Positions 33,854 to 41,919 of a stretch of 64,000 nucleotides of DNA are shown here, piece after piece; position 1 is the stretch's first letter; each line of letters begins with the position of its first letter. The notes below the pieces were generated by a model. That model was given only the letters and a program-made list of their open reading frames with translations. It was not told where the DNA came from and did no database searches. This stretch comes from Sphingopyxis sp. HIX (GTDB lineage: Bacteria; Pseudomonadota; Alphaproteobacteria; Sphingomonadales; Sphingomonadaceae): the NCBI RefSeq assembly GCF_001468285.1, contig NZ_LNSB01000018.1, positions 1 through 64,000 on the forward strand. Direction: 5' to 3'. A program made the translations under genes and the position numbers.

Positions 33854-34560
33854 TCGGGTCGCACGCGAGTCGCTTGTTCGAAGCGGCGAGTCGCATCGTG
33901 AGTCGGGTAGCGCTGTGCGCTGGATCGAATCCGAAAATGCTGCACTCGTGTTACAAAAATGCTGCGGCGAATCCGCTAATTGCTAATGCCGGACTTATCC
34001 ACAGTCGGCCGCGCAATCGCCGGGCTTTCGCTGCAATTTTTGTTGGCGGCCCCGGCGAGTCATGTCAGCTTCCAATCATCGGACGACGGAGACGACGGAC
34101 CGCCGGGACAGGAAGGCAGGTTGCAAGACCAGCCGGAGAAGAACGGGCCGGATCGACGAGGAAGTGGACCGATACCTGGTCACGGAACGCCGCGATTCCC
34201 ACGAGTTGAGGCGGACCCGAGCAGGGTAGGAAATGCAGTCCATCGCTTGGACGGCGACTGCTTCGGCAGACGCGAGAAGAGATGATGAAGGGCTTTCCAG
34301 GTGCGGCCGGCCCCCGAAAGGGGGCCGACCAAACCATCGCCGGATAGCTCCGGACCGCGCCGCGAGCGTCGTTTTGCGGGCCGCCGATCGCAAGAGAGGC
34401 GGACCGGGATGAGGCAAGCGGGCAGCGACCGGAAGGATACCGGATAGTGGGGGTTGGCAGCGATGCCGGCCCCCATTTCGTTTGCGCGCGATGCGGAGAG
34501 GCGTCGGCTGTGCGGGAATGGCCGTTATCGGGCATTAGCGGTCATTCGCAGGGTTATGCT

Positions 34561-34660
34561 CTCTCCCCTTGAGGGGAGAGATACGCAGGCTTGGTAGCTT
34601 GCTGCCTAGCCGGAGTTGAAAGGGGCTTCCGAACCTTGGAGGGCTAGGCCCCTCTCCAAG
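34561..34660. repeat. Modular inverted repeat, type A, divergent copy
   Basis: Starts with the palindrome CTCTCCCC-TTGA-GGGGAGAG, then GGCTT, the hairpin GGTAG-CTTG-CTGCC and TAGCC, and later AGGGGC with GCCCCT. This parallels the copies at 50228 and 63303, where the hairpins are ACGAG-CTTG-CTCGT and GGGCG-CTTG-CGCCC between GACTT and TAGTC. The CTTG loop and pairing are kept while bases differ. The 3' half is degenerate. Confidence 0.6.
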
Positions 34661-34743
34661 CTTCGCTAGCTTCCGGCGGCTTTATGTCCCTTCCCCACCC
34701 CAAAACCACCCTCCAAACAACCCACCCCAAAAAATCTTCGGCC

Positions 34744-34759
34744 TGTGATGCGTGTCACA
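34744..34759. promoter_or_regulatory. Perfect CRP-type palindrome upstream of the YeaQ pair
   Basis: TGTGA-TGCGTG-TCACA has the exact TGTGA-N6-TCACA form recognised by CRP-family regulators. It is 226 bases before the first GlsB/YeaQ gene and within the long non-coding region. Which regulator uses it in this organism, if any, is not known. Confidence 0.5.
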
Positions 34760-34984
34760 CCGCGGTCGCATGTGGCTGTTTATGCCCGACTTGCGACCCG
34801 GAGCAGTTCCCCGATCGGAACTGATCCCACTTTCCCGGCCGCGCCCCGACGGGCCGGCCGGGAACCTTTTTGCTCCCGCTCGCATTGTCCCGACACAAAG
34901 CACGACAAGCTTGGGGCGCGGCATCGCGGCGCCGAAAAACGGGCCTGCGCGCTCCGCAGGTCCGGCAACGAGGGAGGTCGCACC

Positions 34985-35251
34985 ATGATCGGGATTATCG
35001 TCACGCTGATCGTCGGCGGGATCATCGGCTGGCTCGCCAGCGTGGTGATGCGCACCGACGCGCAGCAGGGGATCATCCTCAATGTGGTCGTGGGCATCAT
35101 CGGCGCCTTCCTCGGCAATATCCTCGGCGGGCTGTTCGGCATGGGTGCCACGCTCAGCAGCTTCAGCCCGATCGGGCTGCTCTGGTCGTTCATCGGCGCG
35201 ATCCTATTGCTCGGGCTGCTCAATCTGGTCAGCCGCGGGCGCGTGCGTTGA
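34985..35251 (+). CDS. GlsB/YeaQ/YmgE family stress-response membrane protein
   Basis: An 88-residue, almost wholly hydrophobic protein with three membrane helices and the family pattern GGIIGWLASVVMRTDAQQGIILNVVVGIIGAFLGN, ending LLGLLNLVSRGRVR. Members are small inner-membrane proteins induced by stress and often near stationary-phase genes. GAGGGAGG precedes the ATG by seven bases. A close paralog follows 120 bases downstream, so this is a tandem duplication. Confidence 0.9.
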   Translation: MIGIIVTLIVGGIIGWLASVVMRTDAQQGIILNVVVGIIGAFLGNILGGLFGMGATLSSFSPIGLLWSFIGAILLLGLLNLVSRGRVR

Positions 35252-35371
35252 TGCTCACGGAACGGCGATCGCGGGCGCCGCCATAGCGCTAGGCGGTTCG
35301 CACTATTTGAGTTACCATCCTGATTGCCCGAAGAAATATGGGCATCCATAACGATCGTAGGGGGTCATCTT

Positions 35372-35644
35372 ATGCTTACGTGGATTATCGCAATCATCAT
35401 GGGCGGCGTCATCGGCTGGCTGGCCAGCATCGTGATGCGCACCGACGCGCAACAGGGCATTTTCCTGAATATCGTCGTCGGCTGTATCGGGTCGATCCTT
35501 GGCCGCTTCCTGTTCGGCAGCTTTCTCGGCGGCGGGCATTTGCGCGGCGATGCCTTCGATCCGATGACGCTGCTCACCGCCTTCCTCGGTGCGATATTGC
35601 TGCTCGCCATCGTCAATCTGGTGAAGCGCGGGCGCGTGCGCTGA
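35372..35644 (+). CDS. GlsB/YeaQ/YmgE family membrane protein, tandem paralog
   Basis: A 90-residue paralog of the preceding gene: GGVIGWLASIVMRTDAQQGIFLNIVVGCIGS and the same VKRGRVR finish, with a slightly longer hydrophilic loop (GGGHLRGDAFDP) before the third helix. ATG at 35372 is preceded by TAGGGGG; the longer frame from 35324 adds residues unlike the paralog. A strong terminator follows, closing a two-gene unit. Confidence 0.88.
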   Translation: MLTWIIAIIMGGVIGWLASIVMRTDAQQGIFLNIVVGCIGSILGRFLFGSFLGGGHLRGDAFDPMTLLTAFLGAILLLAIVNLVKRGRVR

Positions 35645-35678
35645 TCGCGCGCGAATAAGGGGCCCGCGGCCCCGTCCG

Positions 35679-35713
35679 AAAAAGGCGGTCGGCACCAGCC
35701 GGCCGCCTTTTTT
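35679..35713 (+). terminator. Rho-independent terminator after the YeaQ pair
   Basis: AAAAAGGCGGTCGGC and GCCGGCCGCCTTTTT pair around ACCA and end in a run of six T residues. It is one of the best intrinsic terminators in the window and would also work on the opposite strand. Bases 35714-35923 after it show only the RND promoter region. Confidence 0.92.
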
Positions 35714-35923
35714 CATGCCTCTATGCTCTGGAAACCTGCGATAAGCGGGCGTAAGACACGCCGCGCCGGCGAAGCGGCGCGGTCGCGTTTCTCCCCCTTG
35801 TCAGGGGTGATTTAATTGGGTAATACACCGTGAAACAGGCCGAGGGTCCGGCGTGCATCGGCGTGCCGCGGAACCGAGGGCCCCTCGCATGCGATGGCCG
35901 GGGGCGGGACAGAGGAAATTGAC

Positions 35924-37132
35924 GTGAACTACGAGCGGAAAGTGGACGCGATGGACAGCCTGGCGGGGTATCATGACGAGATCGACAACCGGCGTCGCCG
36001 GACGCGGCTGATCATCGCGGTCGTGCTGATCGTCGTCGCGCTGGCCGCAGCCTGGTTCTTCTTTTCGTCGGGCAAGGACGACGGTGCAGCGACCGCCGCC
36101 GGCGGCGCGCCCGCGGCGGCGGGCAAGGGCGGCGAAAGCGCCCCGAACGTCACCGTGGTGATCCCCGGCCGCCAGTCGGTGCAGGCGACGATTTCGGCCA
36201 ATGGCACGATCGCCGCGCGCCGCGAGATGCCGATCGGCATCGCCGGCGAGGGCGGGCAGGTCGTGCGCGTGCTCGTCGAACCCGGCCAGTGGGTGGGCGC
36301 CGGTCAGACGCTCGCGGTGATCGACCGCGCGGTCCAGACGCAGCAGGCGTCGGCGCTCGCCGCGTCGATCCGCGTCGCGCAGGCCGACGCCAGCCTGGCG
36401 CAGGCCGAGCTCGAGCGCGCCGAGGCGCTGGTCTCGCGCGGCTTCATTTCCAAGGCCGACATGGACCGCAAGCGCGCCACCCGCGATGCCGCCAACGCGC
36501 GCGTCCGCGTCGCGCAGGCGCAGCATGCCGAGGCGCAGGCGCGCAACAGCCGGCTCAACATCGTCGCGCCCGCCGCGGGGCTGGTCCTGACGCGTCAGGT
36601 CGAACCCGGCCAAGTCGTCGGTGCGGGCAGCGGCGTGCTCTTCCGCATGGCGAAGGGCGGCGAGATGGAGATGATGGCGCAGCTCGCCGAGGCCGACCTG
36701 CAGCGCGTCCCCGTCGGAACGCGCGCGACGGTGACGCCCGTCGGCACGGCGCTCAATATCGCGGGGCAAGTGTGGCAGCAGTCGCCGGTGATCAACCCCG
36801 ATACGCGCCAGGGCATGGTCCGCATCTCGATCCCCTACAGCAATGCGCTGCGTCCCGGCGGGTTCGCCGACGCGCGGCTGATCGCGGGCTCCGCCGAGGC
36901 GCCGCTGCTCCCCGAAAGCGCGGTGCAGAGCGGTCCCGAGGGCAATTTCGTGCTGGTCGTCGGCAAGGACAACAAGATCGAGCGCAAGCCGGTCAAGGTC
37001 GGCGCGGTCAGCGACGACGGCGTATCGATCGCGTCGGGGCTCACCGGCAACGAGCGCGTGGTCGTGCTCGCCGGTGCCTTCCTGAACGTCGGCGACATCG
37101 TGAAACCCGTGCTGCAGAAATCGTCGCAATAA
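35924..37132 (+). CDS. RND efflux periplasmic adaptor (membrane fusion protein)
   Basis: A 402-residue adaptor linking an inner-membrane RND pump to an outer-membrane channel. After a cytoplasmic N-terminus it has a membrane anchor (about 27-46, LIIAVVLIVVALAAAWFFF), then the lipoyl halves, a helical hairpin (AQADASLAQAELERAEALVSRGFISKADMDRKRATRDAANARVRVAQAQHAE region), and the beta-barrel and membrane-proximal domains (LRPGGFADARLI, GNFVLVVGKDNKIERKPVKVG). GTG at 35924 is chosen because AGAGGAAA is five bases upstream. It is followed by the pump gene after 40 bases. No outer-membrane TolC-type gene is next to it. Confidence 0.9.
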   Translation: MNYERKVDAMDSLAGYHDEIDNRRRRTRLIIAVVLIVVALAAAWFFFSSGKDDGAATAAGGAPAAAGKGGESAPNVTVVIPGRQSVQATISANGTIAARREMPIGIAGEGGQVVRVLVEPGQWVGAGQTLAVIDRAVQTQQASALAASIRVAQADASLAQAELERAEALVSRGFISKADMDRKRATRDAANARVRVAQAQHAEAQARNSRLNIVAPAAGLVLTRQVEPGQVVGAGSGVLFRMAKGGEMEMMAQLAEADLQRVPVGTRATVTPVGTALNIAGQVWQQSPVINPDTRQGMVRISIPYSNALRPGGFADARLIAGSAEAPLLPESAVQSGPEGNFVLVVGKDNKIERKPVKVGAVSDDGVSIASGLTGNERVVVLAGAFLNVGDIVKPVLQKSSQ

Positions 37133-37172
37133 GAGCCAACCGGCAGGCACCCCGCACAAAGGCGTTTGAGTC

Positions 37173-40100
37173 ATGAGTTTCCGCAACATTTCCGCCTGGT
37201 GCATCCGCAATCCGGTGCCGCCGATCGTGATGTTCGTCCTGCTGCTGCTGGCGGGCCTCGTCAGCTTCAACCGCATGGACGTCAACGACAATCCCGACGT
37301 CGAATTCCCCGCGGTTCAGGTCGTGGTCGTACAGCCCGGCGCCGCACCGACCGAGCTGGAGACGCAGGTCACGCAGCGCGTCGAGGCGGCGGTGCGCGGG
37401 GTCAGCGGGGTCGACGAAATGTCCTCCTATGTCAGCGAGGGCAACAGCCGCACCTTCGTGCAATTCGCGATCGGCACGCCGATCGACCGCGCCTATAACG
37501 ACGTCAACCAGGCGGTGCAGCAGATCCGCAGCGACCTTCCCGACGGCATCCTCGAGCCGCAGGTCGTGCGCGTCGACATCGCCGGCGGTCCGATCACCTA
37601 TTTCGCGGTCGAGGCAACCGACATGACGCTCGAGCAGCTGTCGTGGTTCGTCGACAATACGGTGGCCAAGGAACTGCTCTCGATCCCCGGCATGAGCCAG
37701 GTCCGCCGCTCGGGCGGCGTCGACCGCGAGATCCGCGTCATCCTCGATCCCGCGCGCATGCAGAGCTATGGCCTGACCGCGAGCCAGGTGAACCAGCAGC
37801 TGCGCCAGGTGAACGTCAACGCCGCGGGCGGGCGTACCGAGATCGCGGGCAGCGAACAGGCGGTGCGTGTGCTCGGCAACGCCGGCAGCGCCTTCCAGCT
37901 CGGCGAGACGCGCATCTCGATCGGCAGCGGCCGCACGATCCGCCTGTCGGACGTCGCCAAGGTCACCGACGGCTATGCCGAACAGCGCAACCTCGCCAAG
38001 ATCCAGGGCAAGCAGGTGCTGAGCTTCTCGATCGAGAAGGCGAAGGGCGCCTCCGACGTCACCGTCCACGACGAGACGATGAAGAAGCTCGCCGAGATCA
38101 AGAAGAACAACCCCAAGGTCAATTTCAAGATCCTCTTCACGCGCACCGAATATACCAAGGAGCAATATCGCAGCTCGATGGCCGCGATGATCGAGGGCGC
38201 GGTGCTCGCCGTCGTCGTCGTCTTCCTGTTCCTGCGCGACTGGCGCGCGACCTTGATCTCGGCGCTCGCGATCCCGCTGTCGGCGATCCCGACCTTCTGG
38301 TTCATGGAACTGATGGGCTTCTCGCTCAACGGCTTGTCGCTGCTCGCCTTGAGCCTGGTGGCCGGCGTGCTCGTCGACGATGCGATCGTCGAGATCGAGA
38401 ATATCGTCAGGCATATGCGAATGGGCAAGACCGCCTATCAGGCGTCGATCGACGCCGCCGACGAGATCGGGCTCGCGGTCGTCGCGACGACGATGTCGAT
38501 CGTCGCGGTGTTCCTGCCCGTCGCGCTGATGCCCGGCGTGTCGGGGCAGTTCTTCATCCAGTTCGGCATGACCGTGGTCTTCGCCGTGCTCGTCAGCCTG
38601 GCGGTCGCGCGCATGATTACCCCGATGATTGCGGCCTATTTCCTGTCGGCACAGGGCGAGCAGGACCATGCCTCCGGGCCATGGGTCGACCGCTACGAGA
38701 ATGTCCTGCGCTGGACGCTCGACGACAGCAAGCACAAGGCGAAGCGCGCGGGTTACACCCCCATGCCGACGCGACTGGGTTTCCTCTGGGCGCCGCTCGC
38801 AGCTGCGGCGGTCGTGCTGGTCGCGATGGTGGCGCAATATTACCAGCCGGTGCCGGTCGGACAGGATGCGCCCAATCCGGCGATGCACTTCCTGCTCGCG
38901 ACGCCGTTCAGCATGATTGCCGCGTTCTTGCTCGTCAGCCTGCTGGGCATCCTGTTCGGCGCGATCGCTTATGCGATGGGCGCGCGCGGGTTCGATTTCA
39001 CGAACTGGGCGAAGTTCATGGCCCAGCGTTTTTGGGCGCGCCTGCACGACCACCGCGTGTGGATCGTCGGGATCGGTGTGGCAGCCTTCGCGTCGAGCAT
39101 CCTGTTGTTCATCGTTCTGCCGAAGCAGTTCCAGCCGACGACCAACAGCGATTACAGCCAGATCAGCTACGAACTGCCGCCCGGATCGACGCTGGCGCAG
39201 AGCGAGGTGATCGCGAACCAGATCAACACGATCCTCATGGCGAACAACGTCGTCGACAACGCCTTCTTCGACGTCAATGTCGGCGGCGGCAGCGTCTATA
39301 TCACGCTCAAGAAGGAGCGCCCCACGACCAGCGTCGAATGGGAACGCGGCTTGCAGCCCAAGATGGCGGCGATCCCCGACGCGCGCGTGTCGTTCCAGAG
39401 CCAGTCGGGTGGCTTTTCGGGCCGCGACATCACCTTCATCGTCGGCGGCGACGACCCCGTCGCGCTCGAGAACCACGCGCGCCGGATCGTCCGCGAGATG
39501 AGCGCGCTCAAGGAACTGCGCGCGGTGCGCATCGAGGGCGACATTCCGCGGCCCGAGATCATCGTCAATCCGCGCATGGACCTCGCCGCCGAACTCGGCG
39601 TGACCACCGCGGCGCTCAGCCAGACGATCCGCATCGCGACGCTGGGCGACATCGACCAGAATGCGGCGAAATTCTCGCTGTCGGATCGGCAGATCCCGAT
39701 CCGTGTGCTTCTGTCCGAAGACTCGCGCCGCAGCCTTGCGACGATCGAGAATCTGCCCGTCCCGACCGCGCGCGGCGGCACCGTACCGCTGAAATCGGTC
39801 GCCGAGATCGGCTTCGGCGCCGGCCCGACCGAGCTGCGCCGGTACAACCAGACGCGGCGCATCGTCATCGGTGCCGACCTGGCGCCGGGGCTGGTGACCG
39901 GCGATGCGCAGACCAAGATCGACAAATTGCCGTCGATCGCCAGCATGCCGCAGGGCATCCGCAAGGTGATCCAGGGCGACGCCAAGTGGCAGGCGGAGAT
40001 GATGCAGAACTTCCTCGTCGCCGTGATCGCGGGCCTGCTGCTCGTCTTCGCGACGCTGGTGCTGCTCTATCGCCGCTTCCTCTCGCCGCTGGTCAACATG

Positions 40101-40589
40101 TCGTCGCTGCTGCTCGCGCCGCTCGGCGGGCTGCTCGGTCTTGCGGTGACCGGCATGGAAATCTCGATGCCCGTGTTCATCGGCCTGCTGATGCTGCTCG
40201 GCATCGTCGCCAAAAACTCGATCCTGCTCGTCGATTTCGCGATCGAGGAGATGGATCACGGCGTCGAGAAGTCGGCGGCGCTGATGGACGCGGGGCGCAA
40301 GCGCGCGCAGCCGATCGTCATGACCACGGTCGCGATGGTCGCGGGCATGGTGCCGACCGCGATCTCGCTGTCGGGCGATGGCGCGTGGCGCGCGCCGATG
40401 GGCGTGGTCGTGATCGGCGGACTGATCCTGTCGACTTTGCTGACGCTGCTGATCGTGCCCGCGGGCTTCAGCCTGGCCGACAGCATCGAAAAGCGCCTCG
40501 GCCGCTTCTTCTCGCGCAACTTGCTGACCTATCGCAAGGGCGACGACGGCAAGCCGCATCTGGAGGCCGAACCGCAGCCGGCCGAATGA
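37173..40589 (+). CDS. RND (HAE1-type) efflux permease with enlarged central membrane region
   Basis: A 1138-residue proton-driven exporter working as a trimer. The N-terminal helix, the two large periplasmic porter regions and the TM4 proton-relay pair GVLVDDAIVEIEN (Asp402-Asp403) are present; the second half has GIVAKNSILLVDFAIE. Usual length is about 1030-1050. The extra residues are mainly at about 530-605, where two additional hydrophobic stretches (APLAAAAVVLVAMVAQYY, MIAAFLLVSLLGILFGAIAY) lie between the two homologous halves. That insertion belongs to a branch of RND pumps in alphaproteobacteria. Substrates cannot be predicted. Confidence 0.92.
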   Translation: MSFRNISAWCIRNPVPPIVMFVLLLLAGLVSFNRMDVNDNPDVEFPAVQVVVVQPGAAPTELETQVTQRVEAAVRGVSGVDEMSSYVSEGNSRTFVQFAIGTPIDRAYNDVNQAVQQIRSDLPDGILEPQVVRVDIAGGPITYFAVEATDMTLEQLSWFVDNTVAKELLSIPGMSQVRRSGGVDREIRVILDPARMQSYGLTASQVNQQLRQVNVNAAGGRTEIAGSEQAVRVLGNAGSAFQLGETRISIGSGRTIRLSDVAKVTDGYAEQRNLAKIQGKQVLSFSIEKAKGASDVTVHDETMKKLAEIKKNNPKVNFKILFTRTEYTKEQYRSSMAAMIEGAVLAVVVVFLFLRDWRATLISALAIPLSAIPTFWFMELMGFSLNGLSLLALSLVAGVLVDDAIVEIENIVRHMRMGKTAYQASIDAADEIGLAVVATTMSIVAVFLPVALMPGVSGQFFIQFGMTVVFAVLVSLAVARMITPMIAAYFLSAQGEQDHASGPWVDRYENVLRWTLDDSKHKAKRAGYTPMPTRLGFLWAPLAAAAVVLVAMVAQYYQPVPVGQDAPNPAMHFLLATPFSMIAAFLLVSLLGILFGAIAYAMGARGFDFTNWAKFMAQRFWARLHDHRVWIVGIGVAAFASSILLFIVLPKQFQPTTNSDYSQISYELPPGSTLAQSEVIANQINTILMANNVVDNAFFDVNVGGGSVYITLKKERPTTSVEWERGLQPKMAAIPDARVSFQSQSGGFSGRDITFIVGGDDPVALENHARRIVREMSALKELRAVRIEGDIPRPEIIVNPRMDLAAELGVTTAALSQTIRIATLGDIDQNAAKFSLSDRQIPIRVLLSEDSRRSLATIENLPVPTARGGTVPLKSVAEIGFGAGPTELRRYNQTRRIVIGADLAPGLVTGDAQTKIDKLPSIASMPQGIRKVIQGDAKWQAEMMQNFLVAVIAGLLLVFATLVLLYRRFLSPLVNMSSLLLAPLGGLLGLAVTGMEISMPVFIGLLMLLGIVAKNSILLVDFAIEEMDHGVEKSAALMDAGRKRAQPIVMTTVAMVAGMVPTAISLSGDGAWRAPMGVVVIGGLILSTLLTLLIVPAGFSLADSIEKRLGRFFSRNLLTYRKGDDGKPHLEAEPQPAE

Positions 40590-40653
40590 TGCCGGCGACG
40601 GTCCGGGCGCGGCGACGGTTGCAACCTTCGCTGCGCTTCGCCATTTGACCCGC

Positions 40654-41919
40654 ATGACCGACCGTGCGCTCTCCCGGCCGATTGGTGTCGCCATCGCGGC
40701 GAAGCCGTCCAGCATCCGCGTCGTCGCGACGGGCATGCTCGTCGCGATGGCGGCGATCTTCATCGCGGCGAAATATTATCAGGATGTCCATCCGGCGGTC
40801 GGCTTCATCCGCGCCTTTGCCGAGGCGGCGATGGTCGGCGGGCTCGCCGACTGGTTCGCGGTCACCGCACTGTTCCGCCACCCGATGGGGCTGCCTATTC
40901 CCCATACGGCTATCGTACCGCGCAACAAGAATCGCATCGGCGACACGCTCGCGCGCTTCCTGCTCACCAATTTCCTGCTGCCGCGGCTGATCGCGCGCAA
41001 GATGCAGAATGTCGACATCGCGGGCGCGGTTGGCAAATTCCTGTCGCAGCCCGCCGAGGGTGGCGGCCGGCTCAAGCTCGGCGCCTCGCGCGTCATCGCC
41101 GATGCACTCGGCGCGCTCGACCAGCAGCGCCTCGGCGGCATGGTCAAGTCGGCGATCGCCGATCGCTTACGCGAACTCGATGTCGCGCCGCTCTTGGGGC
41201 AAGCATTGCAGGCGGCGCTCGCCGAGGGGCGGCATCAGCCGCTGCTCGATGCGATGGTAAAATGGGGGTCAAAGACGCTCGACCTCAACGCGCATCTGAT
41301 CCACCAGATGGTGCACGACAATAGCAACGCGATCGTGCGCTTCACCGGGCTCGACGAGAGCATCTCGAACCGCATCGTCGCGGGGCTGGGCAAACTCTTG
41401 AGCGAGATGGCGGTCGAGCCCGATCATCCGCTGCGTATCCGCGTGGAGGAAGGGCTCGCCAAGATGGCGCTCGACCTCCAGCACGATCCCGAGGTGCAGG
41501 CCAAGGTCGCCAAGGTCCGCGACGAACTGCTCGAGAACAAGGCGGTCAAGCGCTGGCTCGACGGGCTATGGGAACAGGGTCGCGGCGCGCTGCTCAAGGC
41601 GGCGCGCAACCCCGACACGATGCTCGCGGGGCGGATCGGCGAACTGGTCACACAATTCGGCACGATGCTGGGCGAGGATCCGCATATCAAGCGCACGCTC
41701 AACCGCTATGCGCGGCGCGCGGTGGTCGGCGCGGTCGACAGCTATGGCGAGACCGCGCTCAAGCTGGTGTCGGACACGATCCGCGGCTGGGACGCCAAGA
41801 CGATCACCGACCGGCTGGAAAATGCCGTGGGCGACGACCTGCAATATATCCGCATCAACGGGACGCTGGTCGGCGGGCTGGTCGGCGTGTTGATCCACAC
41901 GGTGGATGTGCTGCTTTAA
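40654..41919 (+). CDS. DUF445 family membrane protein
   Basis: A 421-residue protein with an N-terminal membrane helix (about 27-45, VATGMLVAMAAIFIAAKYY), the diagnostic AFAEAAMVGGLADWFAVTALFRHPMGLPIPHTAIVPRNKNRIGD block of DUF445/YjiN, a long helical middle, and a C-terminal hydrophobic segment GTLVGGLVGVLIHTVDVLL. The family has no known biochemical role. ATG at 40654 is used rather than TTG at 40645. Its stop overlaps the convergent epimerase stop by four bases. Confidence 0.9.
   Translation: MTDRALSRPIGVAIAAKPSSIRVVATGMLVAMAAIFIAAKYYQDVHPAVGFIRAFAEAAMVGGLADWFAVTALFRHPMGLPIPHTAIVPRNKNRIGDTLARFLLTNFLLPRLIARKMQNVDIAGAVGKFLSQPAEGGGRLKLGASRVIADALGALDQQRLGGMVKSAIADRLRELDVAPLLGQALQAALAEGRHQPLLDAMVKWGSKTLDLNAHLIHQMVHDNSNAIVRFTGLDESISNRIVAGLGKLLSEMAVEPDHPLRIRVEEGLAKMALDLQHDPEVQAKVAKVRDELLENKAVKRWLDGLWEQGRGALLKAARNPDTMLAGRIGELVTQFGTMLGEDPHIKRTLNRYARRAVVGAVDSYGETALKLVSDTIRGWDAKTITDRLENAVGDDLQYIRINGTLVGGLVGVLIHTVDVLL

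Larger units (their letters stand above)
33854..34984. other. 1.1-kb region without a recognised gene
   Basis: No open frame in it looks real. The part to about 34480 is purine-rich on the plus strand and holds two strong hairpins: GGCCGGCCCCC-GAAA-GGGGGCCGACC at 34305-34330 and GGGGGTTGGCA-GCGA-TGCCGGCCCCC at 34449-34474, the second followed by ATTTCGTTT like a weak terminator. A DnaA-box sequence TTATCCACA is at 33995-34003, and AAAATGCTGC occurs twice 22 bases apart at 33934 and 33956. A type A modular repeat is at 34561-34660 and a CRP-type palindrome at 34744-34759. A 55-codon Arg-rich frame at about 34060 is not convincing. A structured RNA is possible. Confidence 0.5.

Noticed and set aside
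33915-33940. tRNA gene suggested by GATCGAATCC
   Set aside because: There is no acceptor stem, D-arm or anticodon arm at the right distance, and no CCA-type end.
33995-34003. Chromosomal origin
   Set aside because: A single DnaA box without an adjacent AT-rich unwinding stretch or dnaA/hemE-type neighbours does not support an origin.
33854-34480. RNase P RNA, tmRNA or SRP RNA in the gap after nadA
   Set aside because: I looked for GAGGAAAGTCC, the tmRNA tag and T-arm, and the SRP loop and did not find them; the region remains unassigned.
33980-34535. Overlapping open frames of 98-156 codons in the post-nadA region
   Set aside because: Translations are Arg/Pro/Ser-rich with no family pattern, several frames compete and none has a convincing ribosome site.
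37041-40763. Long open frame (over 1200 codons) on the minus strand opposite the RND permease
   Set aside because: Its translation is rich in His, Arg, Asp and low-complexity runs typical of the antisense of a GC-biased gene, and the plus-strand RND protein is unmistakable.
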